This document shows, in pieces, positions 39,811-48,175 of a DNA stretch of 64,000 nucleotides; position 1 is the first letter of the stretch, and every line of letters starts with the position of its first letter. Origin of the DNA: Flammeovirgaceae bacterium (GTDB lineage: Bacteria; Bacteroidota; Bacteroidia; Cytophagales; Cyclobacteriaceae); assembly GCA_015180985.1 (NCBI GenBank), contig CP054185.1, positions 2,479,225 to 2,543,224 on the forward strand, given 5' to 3'. The notes below the pieces were generated by a model. The model did not search any database and had not been told where the DNA came from. It saw nothing but the letters and a program-made list of their open reading frames with translations. The position numbers and the translations under genes are program-made.

Positions 39811-41576
39811 ATTTCATTGACTGGCTCGTGCTCTTCGGTACCATTGGGTTAATTGTTGCCTACGGTTCATGGAAAACACGCGGTAGTAAGTCCATGGAAA
39901 CGTACCTGCGTGGTGACGGAAAACTTAAATGGTGGATGATTGGAATCTCCATTATGGCCACACAAGCCAGTGCCATAACTTTTCTTTCAACACCGGGACA
40001 AGCCATTGAAGACGGCATGCGCTTTCTGCAGTTTTACCTGGGTTTGCCAATCGCCATGATAATTATTTCGGTAACGTTTGTCCCCATCTATTACAAACTT
40101 AACGTACTCACTGCCTACGAATACCTTGAATCGCGCTTCGATTTAAAAACACGGTGGCTAACGGCATTGCTGTTCCTTATCCTTCGTGGCCTTTCGGCAG
40201 GCATTACCATTTTTGCGCCTTCGCTGGTGCTGTCAACGGTATTGAACTGGCGTATTGAATATGCAACGTTGCTGATTGGCATCATGGTAATTATTTACAG
40301 TGTAACCGGTGGTTCAAAAGCGGTGAGCCTTACCCAGCGCATGCAATTATCGGTAGTGATGGGTGGTATGCTGTTAGCCGGAATCATTGCCTACTCCTTG
40401 TTGCCTGATACGATCAGTTTTGCCGACAGCATGGCTGTTGCCGGAGAGCTTGGAAAGTTTAACATGATAAATGTACTGCCAGCTGATGTGGATAAGATAC
40501 TTCCGGAAGGTGTGGCCTCAGTTAGTGAATTAACGTTTTTTCAAAAGGTTGATTTGGTACTGAAAGATCGCTTTAACATCTGGTCGGGCTTGCTGGCAAG
40601 CGTGTTTTTGTTTCTATCATATTTCGGAACGGATCAATCGCAGGTGGGCCGTTACCTTGGCGGGAGAAATTTAGCCGAGAGCCGGTTAGGATTACTGTTT
40701 AACGGGCTGCTCAAAATACCCATGCAGTTTGTTATCCTTTTTATTGGCGTATTGGTGTTTGTTTTTTACCTGTTTAACCAGCCCCCCGTATTTCATAACC
40801 AGGTATTGATGAACCGCGCCCTTGAAACCAGTGGTCGGGAGGAGTTGCTTAGTCTGGAATCTGAATACAACAGGGTTTACCGGCAAAAGCAAGGGGCCGT
40901 AAATTCACTGGTCCACTTCATTCAAACAGGAAACGAAGACTCCATCAAAATTTATAAACAGAACGTATTGCTGCTGCAGGAAAAGGAGAAGGCCGTTCGT
41001 GAAGCAGTAAAGACCACCATAAAGCAGGTCATTCCTTCTGCAAAAACCCAGGATCGGGACTACATTTTTTTGAATTTTGTGCTGAATAATCTGCCGCATG
41101 GCATAGTGGGCCTGTTGCTTGCCGTAATGTTTCTGGCGGCCATGTCATCCATGGCGGGTGAACTCAGCGCATTGTCATCTACCACCTCGGTTGATATTTA
41201 CAGGCGGCTGCTGGTAAAAAATGCTTCACCTCAACATTACCTTAATGCTTCACGTGGTTTTACATTACTGTGGGCGGTATTAGCGATGGTATTTGCCATG
41301 CTGGCCGGTTTTTCCGAAAACCTCATTCAGTTCGTTAACATTATTGGTTCGTTGTTTTACGGTACCATCCTTGGCGTTTTCATTACAGCATTTTACCTGA
41401 AGCGGGTGCAGGGTACGGCTGTATTCTGGGCTGCTGTTATTGCCGAGTTGGTGGTGCTCTACTGTTACTTTTTTACCGATTTGGCTTTTTTACTTTACAA
41501 CATTATCGGCTGCGTTGCAGTGCTTTTTGTTGCTGTGTTATTACAATTCCTTGTGGGTAAACCTGCTAGAGGGTAG
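39807..41576 (+). CDS. Sodium:solute symporter (SSS family)
   Basis: A 589-residue inner-membrane transporter of the SSS/LeuT-fold family with about 13-14 helices. Family features include YLRGDGKLKWWMIGISIMATQASAITFL (helix 2 with the Na+ site region, here split in two), TAYEYLESRFD, SVTGGSKAV and the later LLAVMFLAAMSSMAGELSALSSTTSVD, where serine and threonine line the second Na+ site. A cytoplasmic or periplasmic insert with coiled-coil character (about 355-430) is larger than in most relatives. I use the ATG at 39807 because it overlaps the stop of the small membrane protein. The solute is not evident; the PIG-L neighbour suggests a sugar. Confidence 0.92.
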   Translation: MNFIDWLVLFGTIGLIVAYGSWKTRGSKSMETYLRGDGKLKWWMIGISIMATQASAITFLSTPGQAIEDGMRFLQFYLGLPIAMIIISVTFVPIYYKLNVLTAYEYLESRFDLKTRWLTALLFLILRGLSAGITIFAPSLVLSTVLNWRIEYATLLIGIMVIIYSVTGGSKAVSLTQRMQLSVVMGGMLLAGIIAYSLLPDTISFADSMAVAGELGKFNMINVLPADVDKILPEGVASVSELTFFQKVDLVLKDRFNIWSGLLASVFLFLSYFGTDQSQVGRYLGGRNLAESRLGLLFNGLLKIPMQFVILFIGVLVFVFYLFNQPPVFHNQVLMNRALETSGREELLSLESEYNRVYRQKQGAVNSLVHFIQTGNEDSIKIYKQNVLLLQEKEKAVREAVKTTIKQVIPSAKTQDRDYIFLNFVLNNLPHGIVGLLLAVMFLAAMSSMAGELSALSSTTSVDIYRRLLVKNASPQHYLNASRGFTLLWAVLAMVFAMLAGFSENLIQFVNIIGSLFYGTILGVFITAFYLKRVQGTAVFWAAVIAELVVLYCYFFTDLAFLLYNIIGCVAVLFVAVLLQFLVGKPARG

Positions 41577-42175
41577 CCAGTTCCAGTCACGGAAAAGCTG
41601 GTGGTAATTGGGTACGTGTTCGGAGTACACGTAGGGTTCGTACGGGTTGTCTTTGTCAACACGCAAGCGGATGAATTTGCCCGGAAGCTTCCACACCAGT
41701 TCATAGCGGGTTAGGACCGGTTTAGCATTCTCTGGCCGTTGTCATCAATCATAATCGGCTGGTTTTCCAGTGCGGTTTTGTTATTGCCGTCAAGCGGAGT
41801 AATACTGAACGTTCCGTACTGTGCAATAATCTTATTAGCAACATTTTCAGTAAGAATAAACCGTGATTGGCAGTGCTCTCCATCAAGATAGTACAAGATT
41901 ATTCTCGAAACCGGTGAATCAAAAATTTTTGATTTCGGACTTTGAATAACAAAAAATTCGGCCCGTTCCTGGAAGAATTTTCCAAACCGGTAATCTTCCA
42001 GCCACTGGCGCGGCTCTGAATTGCTTAACTGGTATGCCGTGGCTTCATCGGGTGGGGGTATGATTTTCTTTACTTCCGCTTTCTGTTCAATCGTTTCAAC
42101 CTCCTTTTTTCGGGGTTGGTGTGTGCATGCAGAGACAGCCAGTATTACGGATAATAGTGCGGCAGGAATTCTCAT
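41541..42175 (-). pseudogene. Lipoprotein gene broken by a late frameshift
   Basis: From the ATG at 42175 the frame encodes a lipoprotein (leader MRIPAALLSVILAVSAC, then THQPRKKEVET) and ends early with NGQRMLNRS and a stop at 41711-41713. Directly after, another frame continues in a protein-like manner (VLTRYELVWKLPGKFIRL, RVDKDNPYEPYVYSEHVP, NYHQLFRDWNWLPSS) to a stop at 41541, overlapping the symporter gene by 36 bases. Adding one base near 41733-41736 joins the two parts as QRMLKPVLTRYELVW. The open part up to the stop is 154 residues. The gene is either recently broken or misread at one base. No family is recognised. Confidence 0.6.
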
Positions 42176-42197
42176 CAGGTTTAAAGTTACTATACCC

Positions 42198-42313
42198 ATC
42201 TCAAAAATAAACATAACCACGAAGGCCACTGAGAAATACAGTATACTGACCTCTTTCTTTGTGACCTTTGTGCTCTCTTTGTGTTGCTTTGTGGTTACCC
42301 TGATTTTTGAGAT
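42198..42313. repeat. MITE-like nested inverted repeat
   Basis: The ends ATCTCAAAAAT (42198-42208) and ATTTTTGAGAT (42303-42313) are perfect 11-base inverted repeats, and within them TAACCAC (42214-42220) pairs with GTGGTTA (42291-42297). The interior is rich in spaced CTTTGTG words (CACAAAG on the other strand). The right end codes for the last residues of the GMC oxidoreductase. No transposase is encoded, so it is a possible non-autonomous element or a dispersed repeat. Confidence 0.55.
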
Positions 42314-43941
42314 AACCTATACTTACCACCGGCTTCTGCCAGTTGCGCATCGAGGGTTTTAACCTCAGTTCCGGCCTTTACAGGCACCAGGCTCATGGCG
42401 TATTCACTTAGTGCAGTGATTGTAAGCGATGGGTTAACACCCAGGTTGCAGGGAATGATGGAGCCGTCAAGAATGTAAAAGTTTTTGTAGCCGAAAACTT
42501 CAAAACGTTCATTTACTACACCGTCCTCTATGGTTTTTCCTGGCGGACATCCACCCAGAATATGTGCTGTACTTGCCAGTCCGAACAGTACTTCACTGAA
42601 AGCATTTTGAGGCACACCTTTTACTTTGGCCGCATAGCGGTACAATACTTCCTGACCAATGGGAATGTAGCTTGGCACTTTTTGCCGTTTGTCATTACGA
42701 AATGTAAGCCGGTATCCGAACAGACCCTTTCGCAATTGCATGCGCATGGCGTTGGGCAGCGATTGCATAGTGAGAAAAATAACCGAATGGCGGGCACTAT
42801 TTTTTTGAAACACCGAGCGTATGAAATCAATCGGGTGAATAATACAATTGCCAATCATCTTGAGCGTGCGCACAACAGGAGTGCCGCTGCCTGCCGCCAT
42901 AATGGCCAGCCGGGTCATGGCCCCGGACTTATCCGGAAATTTTACCAGTTCAACATGCGTGTGGTCATCAGGATTAAACACAGTGCTGATGGCCAATCCG
43001 TGATTAAGCTTCCGATCAGCCGCCACCACACCCGAAAGCATTTCGGAATTGGTTAGCACATTTTCTCCTAATCTCTCTGAAAGTTTTGGAAGTGTTTTGT
43101 GTACATATTTCTGTTTTAATAACAATGAGAGTGTACCCAGTACCCCGCCACTTACTACCAGACCGTTACAGGTAAAAGTCAGTTCACTGACTTTATTTTT
43201 TCGCGTGCCGGATTTTGTAATAATGGAATAGGATGAATCGGGTAAAACCGAAATTTTCACAACCTCGGTTTCTGCCACAATTCTGGCCCCGAAAAGTTTC
43301 TCGGCAAACCACAGGTAATTTTTTACAAGCGTATTCTTGGCATTATACCGGCAACCTACCATGCAACCGGCACATTCTATGCAGCCCTTTCGCAACGGGC
43401 CGAGCCCCTTGAAGTACGGATCTCTTTCTTTTGATGGATCACCCAGATAAACCCCAACCGAATCAACCCGATTGTAGGTGTGCGCCCGGTTCATATCGTG
43501 TGCAACTTCTTTTAGTACCTCGTCTTCTGCATTTTCTTTTTCGTACCGTTCGCTGCCCAGCATGAACCTGGCTTTTTGGTAAAACGGAGCCAACACAGTT
43601 TTCCAGTCTTTAAATGCCGACCAAACCGGGTTGTTAAAGAAAGCATCGGGAGGCATCATGTGCGTGTTGGCATATACCAGCGAACCTCCGCCAACGCCCA
43701 CACCGCTTAGTACAAATACTTCTTTAAAGAAATCAAGTTTAAGAAAGCCAAACCACCGCAGGAAGGGAACCCAAAGGTATTTTTTCAGATTCCAGTTTGA
43801 TTTTGGAAAATCCTGGTCACTCCAGCGTTTGCCTTTTTCGATAACCAGTACGCGATACCCCTTTTCGGCCAGTCGCATGGCCGATACCGAACCGCCAAAC
43901 CCGGAACCGATAACGATATAATCGTAGTGATTATCTTTCAT
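42295..43941 (-). CDS. GMC family oxidoreductase (cholesterol oxidase-like)
   Basis: A 548-residue FAD-dependent oxidoreductase without signal peptide. The FAD motif IGSGFGGSVSAMRLAEKGY lies near residue 11, and GVGVGGGSLVYAN near residue 80 is the second nucleotide motif. CIECAGCMVGCRYNAKNT near residue 190 is a four-cysteine segment found in a subgroup of these enzymes. HILGGCPPG and GVNPSLTITALSEYAM near the C-terminus hold the expected catalytic His and flavin-binding loop. The last eight residues (YRLSQKSG) are coded within the inverted repeat at 42198-42313, so the tail may have been altered by it. The alcohol or sterol substrate is unknown. Confidence 0.9.
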   Translation of the reverse strand: MKDNHYDYIVIGSGFGGSVSAMRLAEKGYRVLVIEKGKRWSDQDFPKSNWNLKKYLWVPFLRWFGFLKLDFFKEVFVLSGVGVGGGSLVYANTHMMPPDAFFNNPVWSAFKDWKTVLAPFYQKARFMLGSERYEKENAEDEVLKEVAHDMNRAHTYNRVDSVGVYLGDPSKERDPYFKGLGPLRKGCIECAGCMVGCRYNAKNTLVKNYLWFAEKLFGARIVAETEVVKISVLPDSSYSIITKSGTRKNKVSELTFTCNGLVVSGGVLGTLSLLLKQKYVHKTLPKLSERLGENVLTNSEMLSGVVAADRKLNHGLAISTVFNPDDHTHVELVKFPDKSGAMTRLAIMAAGSGTPVVRTLKMIGNCIIHPIDFIRSVFQKNSARHSVIFLTMQSLPNAMRMQLRKGLFGYRLTFRNDKRQKVPSYIPIGQEVLYRYAAKVKGVPQNAFSEVLFGLASTAHILGGCPPGKTIEDGVVNERFEVFGYKNFYILDGSIIPCNLGVNPSLTITALSEYAMSLVPVKAGTEVKTLDAQLAEAGGKYRLSQKSG

Positions 43942-43989
43942 AGATTAAGTGGCCCCGCTATCAGGTGGCAATACGATTTTAAGGTAACA

Positions 43990-44019
43990 AAAAAGGCAGC
44001 CTCCTCAGACTGCCTTTTT
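43990..44019. terminator. Bidirectional terminator
   Basis: AAAAAGGCAG (43990-43999) and CTGCCTTTTT (44010-44019) form a perfect 10-base-pair stem with a 10-base loop. It lies between the DUF2911 gene and the GMC gene, both on the minus strand, and would end transcription of the former. Confidence 0.85.
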
Positions 44020-44034
44020 CGAAAGGGTTATTTG

Positions 44035-44922
44035 TTATTTCTTTTTAGCCGGAGTTTTTGGCATCTCGGCATTCAGCTTGGCAATCAACTCCTCATTCAA
44101 CTTAATATAGCCGAAATCACTGGCCGCTTTTTTCGCCAGGTCAAGCGATTGCTGAGCAGTAGCCAACGCACCTTTATAATCACCTAATGCGTGCTGGATC
44201 TTTGCTTTGGTGTGGATATTCCAGAAGGCCTCTTTGTTGCCGGTTTCAATGCCCAGGGTAATCCACTCAAGGGCTTTGTTTAAATCTTTTTTGTTTTCAA
44301 AATAATAGTTAGCGGCAGCGATGTAGTTACCCGGACTTACCCGTGTACCCGCCTCAATAGCCTTCATCACTTTGCTGTCGTAATCAACCGCCACATTAAA
44401 TTTCACTGAAGTATTTTCCCATGCCAGTTGTACGTTGGCATTGGTATTATCATCGGCAATGTCGGTAATGGCAATAGTGAATGTAGAAACAGGTTCTGCA
44501 AGCCGTGAAGGTTTAACTGTAAAGCGGGCCGCATCCTTTTCCTGTTTGTAGTTGGCCATGTTCCCGCCAATAGAAGGGTCGCTATACAGGATCACCGTCC
44601 AGGAATCAGCCCCCGGTATGGTGAGCAACAGGTATTCGCCTTTTTTAACATCCTTTCCTTCAACTTTTACATCATCCGAAAAATTGATAAGGGTACCCTG
44701 ATTCGCACCGGTCCTCCACAGTTCGCCAAAGGGCACAAGGAAATCAGCACCGCTTCCGAAAATTTTCCGGCCCTTCATTTTAGGGCGTGAATATTTTATG
44801 TTGATGTCGGTAAGACCAACCACCGAGCTTACCGTTCCGGCCGGACTGGCCGCGGGTGTCTGAATTTGTGCGTGTACAGCAAAAGCCGTAATCAGCAAGA
44901 AAGCAACTAGAAGTTTTTTCAT
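44035..44922 (-). CDS. DUF2911 domain protein with TPR tail
   Basis: A 295-residue exported protein. Signal peptide about 1-19 (ending VHAQ). The DUF2911 domain (about 25-180) shows INIKYSRPKMKGRKIFG, VPFGELWRTGANQGTLINFS and LLLTIPGADSWTVILY, which are the family hallmarks. Helical repeats resembling tetratricopeptide repeats follow (about 200-290), with a basic tail TPAKKK. The family is frequent in Bacteroidota and has no established activity. It diverges from the glycosylase gene; a strong terminator lies downstream. Confidence 0.9.
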   Translation of the reverse strand: MKKLLVAFLLITAFAVHAQIQTPAASPAGTVSSVVGLTDINIKYSRPKMKGRKIFGSGADFLVPFGELWRTGANQGTLINFSDDVKVEGKDVKKGEYLLLTIPGADSWTVILYSDPSIGGNMANYKQEKDAARFTVKPSRLAEPVSTFTIAITDIADDNTNANVQLAWENTSVKFNVAVDYDSKVMKAIEAGTRVSPGNYIAAANYYFENKKDLNKALEWITLGIETGNKEAFWNIHTKAKIQHALGDYKGALATAQQSLDLAKKAASDFGYIKLNEELIAKLNAEMPKTPAKKK

Positions 44923-45001
44923 GGTATAGTTAATTTTGGGTTTATAAACATTTCAGAGCCGCCAAAATTAAGGATTCTTTTTGTTCCTGAAACCATACCA
45001 T

Positions 45002-45589
45002 GTGAAGTTGCCCGAGTCTTTTTACCAACGGAATAATGTTGTTGCCATTGCCCGCGAATTGCTTGGTAAACACCTTGTTACACGCATAGGAAACCAGGTA
45101 ACTTCGGGTTTAATAGTTGAAACAGAGGCCTATTCATGGAAGGAGCGGGGATGCCATGCTTTTAACGGAAGGAAGACCAGGCGGAATGAAGTTATGTTCT
45201 ACGCAGGAGGGCATGCGTATGTTTACCTTTGCTATGGCGTGCACAACCTCTTTAATGTTGTAACCAATCAGGCCGGTGTGGCCGATGCTGTATTGATACG
45301 GGCCATTGAACCGGTTGGCGGGATATCGATTATGCAACAACGCAGAGGGCCTGTTGCCAATCCGTTCCACTTAACCTCCGGGCCCGGTAAACTGACTGTT
45401 TCACTTGGCATTGATCGTACTTTTAATGGAAAATTCCTTACCGGAACCGAAGTTTGGATTGAACCGGGTGAAAACCTATCCGCAAAACGAATTGAAGCAA
45501 GTAAACGGATTGGCGTGGATTATGCAGGAAAAGATGCTAAACTGCCATGGCGTTTTACCATAAAGGGTAACGCGTGGGTAAGTAAATAA
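45002..45589 (+). CDS. DNA-3-methyladenine glycosylase (AAG/MPG family)
   Basis: A 195-residue base-excision repair enzyme that removes alkylated purines from DNA. Family motifs: ARELLGKHLVTR, GLIVETEAYSW (general-base Glu), GCHAFNGRKTRRNEVMF, AYVYLCYGVHNLFNVVT and VLIRAIEP. HLTSGPGKLTVSLGID follows. The start is probably the GTG at 45002, giving MKLPESFYQRNNV as in relatives; an in-frame TTG at 44981 adds seven residues. It is followed 8 bases later by the OmpA protein gene on the same strand. Length is normal. Confidence 0.94.
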   Translation: MKLPESFYQRNNVVAIARELLGKHLVTRIGNQVTSGLIVETEAYSWKERGCHAFNGRKTRRNEVMFYAGGHAYVYLCYGVHNLFNVVTNQAGVADAVLIRAIEPVGGISIMQQRRGPVANPFHLTSGPGKLTVSLGIDRTFNGKFLTGTEVWIEPGENLSAKRIEASKRIGVDYAGKDAKLPWRFTIKGNAWVSK

Positions 45590-45597
45590 GTGATTTG

Positions 45598-47178
45598 ATG
45601 ATGCGGCACACATTTTTTTTATTTCTGACAGCCCTGGCTGAAGCTATTGCACAACCGGTTGTTACTCCCGAATTATTCAAACGGGTAAACTCACCCTTCG
45701 ATGAGCAGGCCCCGGTTATCAGCCCGGATGGGGGTACACTTTTTTTTACACGCAGCAATCATCCGGAAAATGTAGGTGGTAAAGCTGATCCGGGCGACAT
45801 CTGGATTTCATTTCTTATCGAAGGGGTCTGGTCGGCACCGGTTCATGCCGGCCCGTTGTTGAATGATCGTGCCTATAATGCGGTGATTGGATTCTCACCG
45901 GATGGATTGCAACTGTTTCTAATCGGTCATTACTCGGGCTCGCCAACTTCAGCAAAAACCCAGGGTATTTCGGTTTCAAGAAAAACAAACAACGGCTGGT
46001 CAAAACCGGAAAACATTTTTATCCCTTACTTCCTTAACAAGTCGGATTTCAGCAGCGGATTTATTTCATCGGATGGTAACGTGTTTGTTTTTAGTGCAGA
46101 AACATACGGTACACTTGGCGTAGAAGATATTTTTGTTTCAGTAAAAGATGGCGTGGGCAAATGGAGTGAGCCGCGAAATGCCGGCCGATCGGTAAACACG
46201 CAGTTTCAGGAGTTATGCCCGTCATTGAGTGAAGATGGCAGCAGGTTATATTTTTCGAGCAACGGGCGAAAGGGGTTTGGAAGTTTTGATATTTACTACT
46301 GTACCCGGTTGGATGATACGTATCTGAACTGGTCGGAGCCTGTAAACCTGGGCAGCGCTATTAACTCTGAAGGTCGGGAACTCTTCTTCAGAAACTATGC
46401 CTCAGGCGGATTTTCAATTTTTACCAGCACCAAAAACAGCGATGGCTATGGCGATATTAAATTGTACAAACCTGAGACTTCGCAACCGGATACTTTGCTG
46501 GTTATTTCAAACCGTGTTAAACCTGATACCGTGCTTGCTTTTAAAGAAAAAACATATTCACTAACGGATTCGGAACTTCGGATATTTGGCAAAGTAAGTG
46601 ATGCCAAGACCGGAAAATTTATCACCGCACGACTAAGTTTTACCAGCCGCGATAAAAAACTAGACGCAGATGCGCCTGCCGACAAGGGGTATGGCGTTAC
46701 GGTTCCTTCAACAACCGAGTACACCGTTGAAGTTGTTGCGCCTAACTATGTAAGTGTATTCGAAAAACTGGATCTAAACACCGTTGAACTGAAGGAACTT
46801 GAAATGAATTTCCGGTTGCAACCGGTTGAGGTAGGAACTATGGTAACGCTTAAGAATATCCTGTTCATTCAAAGCACACCTGAACTTTTGCCGGAATCTT
46901 ACCCGGAGTTAAACCTGGTAGTTGAATTTTTAAAGGCCAATCCGCAAGTCGAGATTGAATTATCCGGTCATACCGATAACCGGGGTTCGTACCGTGCGCT
47001 TATGGAGTTGTCGCAAAAACGGGTTAACCGGGTAAAAAGCTACCTGGTGTCAAAAGGTATTGACCCCAAACGGATTAGCGGTAAAGGATACGGAGGCACC
47101 AAACCTGTTGCCAGCAACGATAATGAGGAAAGCCGGCAGTTAAACAGAAGGGTGGAGTTTACGATTAAGAAGTTATGA
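45598..47178 (+). CDS. OmpA family protein with PD40-type repeats
   Basis: A 526-residue exported protein. A signal peptide (about 1-18, ending IAQ) is followed by WD40-like/PD40 beta-propeller repeats (about 20-300, e.g. SPDGGTLFFTR, SEDGSRLYFSSNGR, GRELFFRNYASGG), a small beta domain (about 325-400), and a C-terminal OmpA peptidoglycan-binding domain with VEIELSGHTDNRGSY and KGYGGTKPVASND. Such proteins tie the outer membrane to the cell wall; this architecture also occurs in gliding and type IX secretion loci, but no other such gene is beside it. The start could be the ATG at 45598 or 45601. Confidence 0.9.
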   Translation: MMRHTFFLFLTALAEAIAQPVVTPELFKRVNSPFDEQAPVISPDGGTLFFTRSNHPENVGGKADPGDIWISFLIEGVWSAPVHAGPLLNDRAYNAVIGFSPDGLQLFLIGHYSGSPTSAKTQGISVSRKTNNGWSKPENIFIPYFLNKSDFSSGFISSDGNVFVFSAETYGTLGVEDIFVSVKDGVGKWSEPRNAGRSVNTQFQELCPSLSEDGSRLYFSSNGRKGFGSFDIYYCTRLDDTYLNWSEPVNLGSAINSEGRELFFRNYASGGFSIFTSTKNSDGYGDIKLYKPETSQPDTLLVISNRVKPDTVLAFKEKTYSLTDSELRIFGKVSDAKTGKFITARLSFTSRDKKLDADAPADKGYGVTVPSTTEYTVEVVAPNYVSVFEKLDLNTVELKELEMNFRLQPVEVGTMVTLKNILFIQSTPELLPESYPELNLVVEFLKANPQVEIELSGHTDNRGSYRALMELSQKRVNRVKSYLVSKGIDPKRISGKGYGGTKPVASNDNEESRQLNRRVEFTIKKL

Positions 47179-47189
47179 CTCAAGATGCC

Positions 47190-48161
47190 TTAGGATGGGT
47201 CAGGACTGCCAGGATCGACATATATAAGAGCACAAACTCCACCAAAGATAATCAGGTAAAATATCCCAAAGAAAAGAACTCCATACCAGGCGCCTTCTGT
47301 CAATGAACCGCTTTCGGGCTTTACTACAATGGGTTGATTTTGCATCTTGTTATTGCTGGTCAATAACCTCCAGGCATAATCAAACTGCCGGTCCTGATCG
47401 TTCCTAAAGTATTCAATTGCGCGGTAGTTGAAAGTTGCTATTATATGATAATTTTTGTTTCGGAACTGTTCCTTTGCATTATCAATTGCTATTTCCGTGG
47501 TTAATTCAGGCGCCACTTCAGCTTCTGTAAAGTAAATCCAGGCCCTGTAAATGGAATCATCCCTGTTTTGACCAGTAATCGGGATAACTGAAACATAATG
47601 TAGCTCATACTTTCCTTTATTTCTATGCCGATAATAAACGTATTCAAGCCTGCCCTCAGTATTCACTTGAAATTCGTTCAGCTTAAAAAAAATGGGTGCA
47701 ATAGCGGGCACCTCATCAATAGAATGAAATGTATGTATCGTTTCTGTGAAGTCCCGATAGACATTAAGTGCACAGGCAAACGGCCAAAGTAAACCAAGAA
47801 GAGTGACAATCGGATAATAAAATCTACTATTACCAGTCAGTCTTGCTGAAGCTGATATTGGGTGAAACACAAACAGAAAAACTATCGCTGTAAATGCCAG
47901 GTAATAGGGAACATAGGTCAGCAAGGAAGTCGGAGCTTTGTCCACGTACACCAGATACTGGTGAATCCAATGAACAATGAACGGGGGTACAATGGAAAAA
48001 ATGAGGAACTTCCAAAAAAAGAACTTCCGATCAGGCTTGTTTTGATTTGTTGATCGTTTCTTATCAGTGGATTTTATGTACCAGGCAGCCAGGAACCCAA
48101 TTACTAACCCTACTATCAGCCAAATCGGGAGGTATTTGACCAGAATAGATTCTGATTCCAT
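47190..48161 (-). CDS. Membrane protein of unknown function
   Basis: A 323-residue integral membrane protein. Helices lie at about 10-30, 50-65, 80-102, 115-132 and 292-315. A soluble middle part (about 140-285) contains paired aromatic residues (FFKLNEFQVNTEGRLEYVYYRHR) and looks alpha/beta. There is no signal peptidase site. Codon use is more A/T-rich and less G/C-ending than in neighbours, hinting at acquisition or weak selection. No family is recognised. The next gene (ggt) lies 14 bases further upstream on the same strand. Confidence 0.65.
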   Translation of the reverse strand: MESESILVKYLPIWLIVGLVIGFLAAWYIKSTDKKRSTNQNKPDRKFFFWKFLIFSIVPPFIVHWIHQYLVYVDKAPTSLLTYVPYYLAFTAIVFLFVFHPISASARLTGNSRFYYPIVTLLGLLWPFACALNVYRDFTETIHTFHSIDEVPAIAPIFFKLNEFQVNTEGRLEYVYYRHRNKGKYELHYVSVIPITGQNRDDSIYRAWIYFTEAEVAPELTTEIAIDNAKEQFRNKNYHIIATFNYRAIEYFRNDQDRQFDYAWRLLTSNNKMQNQPIVVKPESGSLTEGAWYGVLFFGIFYLIIFGGVCALIYVDPGSPDPS

Positions 48162-48175
48162 TGCACAAACTGTTT

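Noticed and set aside
41495-41704. Minus-strand 69-codon frame after the symporter
   Set aside because: Another frame of the same DNA continues the frameshifted lipoprotein with much better composition.
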